NCBI GenBank assembly: GCA_037349315.1
Contig: JBAIAC010000018.1
Span: forward strand, 6,324,001-6,388,000
Length of the DNA: 64,000 nucleotides
Source: Chelydra serpentina
Taxonomy: Eukaryota > Chordata > Testudines > Chelydridae
Direction of reading: 5' to 3'
Under the pieces are notes generated by a model. That model searched no databases, had not been told where the DNA came from, and saw only the letters and a program-made list of their open reading frames with translations. Shown one piece after another: positions 59,212 through 64,000 of this stretch (its first letter is position 1; every line of letters begins with the position of its first letter). Position numbers and translations under genes: made by a program.

Positions 59212-62200
59212 ATGGAGTGATGCCGATTTCCATCATCTGGGAATTCAGCCTTTTGCTTTGTAGCTCCAAAGCAATAGTTAAAATCTGTTTTAAACTGCTT
59301 TCTTGCTTTTGGTTTGCCTGTCTTCAAGTTTGGATTGGTGCCTGGGGCTTTTGGTATAAAGAAAATATACCTAAAAGGAAAAGAAATTCAGATAAACAAT
59401 ATTCTTGCTACAGCATCTCAGACCACAAGCCATCTTGCCAGACATCAAAAGTAATATGCCCTGCAGTCAGCCCTAAGTGTTCATTTAGAAGCTTATCCGA
59501 ATATAGTCACTCAAAACTTGATAAATTGCAGGCACCAGTGGCTCCTGTTGAAAACAAAGTAGAAAACATGAATTAACATCAAAAGCATCTAAAATCTGAG
59601 TCAGTAGGCAAAGCAGACGGAGAACTACATGGATTTAACTGAAGCTTAAGTGCAGCTGTAATTTAGTCCCCCCCAAAATGCAGGAGGGACTTAAATATTT
59701 TGTTAAATATAGTCCTGGATTTAGTGTTTAAAGTGGTCTGAAAAAAGGGGCAGGTCTATCATAATCTGGGAACAGCAGTTTTGGTAAAACAATACATAGT
59801 GTCCCCTCGGCAGCACAGCTCATTTTTTTCTTGTGTCTGTGAACACATATGACATCCCCCCGCACACACACACAAAGAGACCCTGGCGGCTCCGGTCAGC
59901 ACCACTCAGTATGTTTTCTGATCTAAAGGCTTGCCACGCTGATCTGAGACACTCAAATGAAGCAGATGTGCAGCAGGAAGAGATTCCCCTGGGACAGAAT
60001 ATTAAGCATTGTGTAGTCTGGATTCCTGGGGCTTATAACATTTATGGGATTGTCTGTTATGTGATCTCTGCTGTGGGTTTTATCTCCCTTTCTTTTCCTC
60101 ATGGGTGATAATGTTCCGACATTTATGTAGCGATGGATATGCTCCCTGAAGCTGCTTCTTGTATGTATGTTTGAGAGCAGTAATGTGTTTCTGTTGCTGT
60201 TTTTTTGTTCTGTGGCACTGTAAACATTTAAACAAAGTAGAGATTTCAAATGCCTATTACATTTTTATTGTATTTTATTTTGTTCAGACTTACTAAAATA
60301 AGGCAGCACTATATTTCACACTGTATAACAATTTAGATGCATTTATTGTTTGGAAGTGATGTTTAAATGCATTTAATACTTTTAATTAAGGCTGACTGGG
60401 GAATTCAGAAGCAATTTTAAAAACTTAAAAAAATGTTTTATTACTTTTCTCCTTTTAGAGTTCATTGATTAGATGTTGCAGAGCCAGCTATCAAAGACTT
60501 CTGTTGACCAGTAATGGACTTTTGGGAGTATATTATCCTTTTTTGTCAATTTTAGTTATAGATGGTTAGGAGCCCAGAGCCCTTTCACTACACATAAATT
60601 ATGTCTATAGCAGTGCAGTACTGGGTGGAAAAAATTCCTCCAGCTATGTGCTCTGTCACCCTCCCCCACCTGCTCATATAGTGGACTATATCTATTTATA
60701 TATCTATATCCCAAATTTACACAGCTTCTGCCTAAGTGCACACATACTTCCGCCCATACCGACTTAGCCATGTACCCAGGGGCAAAGGGATAGTGATCTG
60801 TAATCTTGACTTGCAAACCCGAAACACACACTTACAACAAATATGTAGCCAGGCATGTTGCCAATTGAAAAATATGGGACAGCGTGATATGCTCTAGTTT
60901 CTTCACTCATTGCTGTTCAAATACCCAGTCATAACAACTTGTCTTTGGAATTCATTTACATGAATTAGAAGTGTGTCCAAGAAGCATACTGGAGCTCTCC
61001 CTCTGAACTTTCCCAAAGTTCAGAGGTGTTCAACAAACTTTATTGAATTAAATTAAACCTTATAGAATTAGGGCTAATAGTTTTGGGGTACATTGTATTA
61101 AAATGCAATTGTGTATGTGTTATTGTGCCATTTTATGTACATTCTCTAGTAAGGGGGCAGATGCTAACGTACTTCCTCCATCAGCCCCTTGAAGCCAACC
61201 CCTAGAGAGGTATGTATGTATTAGTACAAAGTTGATTCTCCAGGCACCAACAGACAGTTGTTTTTTTTTAAAATAGCCTCATTTTAAACAGACTCAGGGC
61301 CTTCTTCCTGATTTGGTAGACAGACATAGGCCCTGGTCTGCAGAAGGCCCCAATCCTTTGGGAAGGGTTGGAACAAGTAAGCCTGCTGAGGCCCCAAGAG
61401 CCTGTGCTTGCTCTGAGCTGAAGTTGTGATGAACTTGCTCCTGCTAGAGCCCCTGTTGGAGTTGGGATGGCATCCGGTAAGCTTATTAACATGAATGTAG
61501 GTTTCTGTTGTTTTTGGCAGTGCTTTTTGCCTTAAGAAAAAAATAGGCTTCCATAGAAAGAGCTGTGTGGTATTAACTGTTGACAACCACTCCATTATCA
61601 GTCTCTGAAGAGAAAAGCAAGCGAGCTTAGGCAGTTGCTCTTTGCCAGGAATAACACAGTGAAGGCAAGGAATTGTGCAGCCGGGAAATACCATCACCAG
61701 AAGGGAATGAAACACGCGTCTCCACCTAAGAAAGGCAATGGGTGGGGAGCTAAAACCTGAGAGTAAAGTGCCCTTGCTGGACCACTGACCGGAAACAAAA
61801 ATGTGCAGTTGCCCTGCAGTGTGACACTGAGCACCAGGATTGTGGTTCAGGCCCTTGTAGAGACAGACCTAACACTGATGCAGCTGTGCCACTGTAAACT
61901 CTAGTGTAGCCGGCAGCATAATAAAAAAATCCACCACCAAAGAGTGGGAGTAGTTATGTCAGTGGGAGAAGCTCTCTCACTGACATAGCGCACTCCACCC
62001 TGGCGCTTAGGTGGGTGTAACTTATGTCGCTCAGGGGATGGCTTAGTCACACCCCCTGAGTGATGCAAGTTATACCAACATAAGCGGTAGTGCAGACATA
62101 GCCTAAGTTACAATTTCTTTATTTCACCCTTTCAAAATCCAAATGCCAATCTACTTCTCTCCCACTAAAAACTGCCCTTCTTTACAAGTCATTATTTTAA

Positions 62201-64000
62201 GGCACAGTGGCATTCTTAATGACTGACTAGTGATGTATGGCTTACTAGCTCTTGCTACCATTTATACGCCAGGTGATTGTGTCAAGTTACAGAGCAGGTG
62301 GGTGCTACTATAATAGAAGCCATTGGCCTATATTATGTCATTGCTTTCTCTCTTTTATTTGGTATGTTACTTAAGATTTTTAGTTTTTAAGTGATCCAGC
62401 TATTGAATTAACATTTTGTTGCAAGTTTTCCCCCTACTTAGCCTTCTGCAAATGACAATCATTTATAGCCTTGATGCTTCGTTCAAGCTTTTAGAATAAG
62501 GACACTGCTGATATTTATTTTGCTATTTTAAAATAATTTAATAAATTTAATATGCACATAGTCCCATTGAGAGGAGTTAGACTACCTTCAGAGCAAGGTA
62601 CTACTCAATGTGAATAAGAGGGGCAGAATTTGGACTCTAATGAGAAGCGAATTTGGGCACCACTAGCCATTAATATAACTCTAGTGCTTTAACTTTTAAG
62701 GTCCAGAAACCTTCAGAATTTAGGGAGTTCTAACAGAGTTGAGACCCAGGAATTATAATCCTGCATAGATGTCCCATTAGTAAAATAAAATATTTTCATA
62801 ATGTCAAATTATGTATCAAATTGAATTTATTCTGAACTAACAGGGCTGCAGGACTGAAACAATAAGAAAAATATATGAGGGGAATGAAACATGAGAGCAG
62901 TTTAAACCCTGGAGATTAGTTAGCTTCATGTAGGTATGGTAAGAACATTCAGTAAAACTGATGGTATCAAAATGGTACTTATATAGCTGTAATCAGCAGC
63001 ATCTATCCTGTGCATCATCTCTCTGTTCGAGCAATTCCCTTGCTTCAAAACCACTTACAGAATTTTTACTGCAGTAGCAAGTGCCAGATGGATGCAGTAT
63101 TATTAGCAAAGCAGATTAGTGTGGGGGAGACAAGTTAACACTACAGATATGTATAGAAGGTGTTAAATGGCATAGGAGCTATTCTCTCCCCATCTCATGT
63201 TATATAATACAGCCACGCAGGCAAACTAGTTTTTCTGTCCAAGAGCCAATAACCGCATGTATCTTTGCAGATGGAACTGGCCTGTAAATTACATGCGTTT
63301 CTTTAAAATCCCTTTTGCAACTACCTTAAAATGTAGCAATCTCATACATACAATAGCACTCAGAAATGTGCAATCTTTTGAAACAAGATTTCATAATCAG
63401 CTACCTCATCCTATCAGGTGGGTATTCAAACTGCATAAATTGCATTAGCAGAAGACAAGCCCTAACAAGACAGAGTTATGAAAAAATTAGAAAAGGAGGA
63501 TGAGTTTAAGGATTTGCAATTCAAGGCTCCACTCTTGCAAGCCCTCTTCACATTGAGCTTACTGGGAGTTTGATGCAGGGAGGGCTTGCAGAATAAGGGA
63601 TGATTAGGAGGCTATTCTTTCTGAACCAAATCTAAAATCTTTCAATAGAATATTGCTTCCCCATCTATTCTTCCTAAGACCACGCTCCCTCCTCCCATCC
63701 CCAATAAATTGTCGACCAAACCCCATGTGGGAAAAGAAAAACGGAATGATAATATTGAAAGGAAGGAATATCAATTACTTTCATCAACAAACCAAGCTAG
63801 TTTATGCCTCCAAGCCTATAAGGAGGCACAGGTGTTTCCGGAAGAGGCTTTAAGAACGTTAAGCATTGGTTATAATGTGTTCTCGAAGGATTTCAGAAAT
63901 TCCCCACTATTTACTATCTGAATCATAACCAGCACTGAAAGTGTGAATTACTGACCTTAAGGATGAACAGTGGTGCAATGTCACCAGCAAACAGGCCAAG
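59212..64000. other. Flanking DNA without recognised genes
   Basis: AT-rich sequence with only the decayed TIR element at 61851-62106. I recognise no exon, RNA gene or further element. The stretch 62107-64000 holds nothing that I can name. Confidence 0.6.
61851..62106. mobile_element. Decayed TIR foldback element
   Basis: The right end 'tagtgcagacatagcct' is typical of the family at 1104-1405. The left end is weak ('aggcccttgtagagaca'). An internal inverted pair 'tatgtcagtgggagaagctc' / 'gagctctctcactgacata' lies near 61955-61987. Confidence 0.5.

Overview
This is vertebrate nuclear DNA, most likely from a turtle. The assignment to turtle (a crocodilian is the main alternative) rests on my memory of sauropsid repeat families: CR1 LINEs, Penelope-type elements whose terminus reads 'actaacacggctacc', short hAT-like elements with TAGGGTGACCAG or CAGGGCC ends, and foldback elements rich in TCGATTTATCGCGTCTAGAC. 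There are no bacterial genes, operons, CRISPR arrays or phage modules.

Only one host protein-coding segment is recognisable. It is the first coding exon of a tetraspanin, best matched to TSPAN5, on the minus strand at 19962-20042, followed by a consensus splice donor (GTAAGT). It lies inside a CpG-rich promoter island of about 1.2 kb (about 19.56-20.78 kb). The gene is read toward lower coordinates, so bases 1-19961 are the start of its first intron, and everything above about 20.8 kb is upstream flanking DNA. No other host exon was found in about 43 kb of that flank.

The rest is a dense fossil record of mobile elements. Intron part (1-19961): a tail-inverted Penelope end (1-237), a hairpin-rich foldback element (1104-1405), a CR1 end next to a 5'-truncated Penelope element with a broken GIY-YIG endonuclease (1841-3345), an (AC)31 microsatellite, a 779-bp hAT-like element, a probable solo LTR (8833-9576) and a tRNA/CORE-type SINE (about 17.9 kb).

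Upstream part (20.8-64 kb): an inverted Penelope pair with a perfect 12-bp target duplication; a long degraded CR1 (about 21.9-25.5 kb) carrying a nested hAT; a hAT element at 27557-29272 that keeps the C-terminal part of its transposase between long inverted arms; a much decayed Ty3/gypsy retrotransposon (about 32.1-36.0 kb, minus strand) in which gag, protease, RNase H and integrase remain readable although at least five other elements interrupt it; and many short terminal-inverted-repeat elements. Eleven elements are bounded by 8-bp target duplications (eight perfect, three with 7 of 8 matching), which identifies them as hAT-like from the sequence alone. A 15-copy GC-rich minisatellite (47502-47988) sits inside an LTR-like repeat.

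Nothing here looks like a new gene system. The most useful observations are the repeated Penelope inverted-pair architecture, the snapback hAT, the nested gypsy fossil with identifiable lost catalytic or zinc-binding residues, and an upstream ATG that overlaps the tetraspanin start codon.
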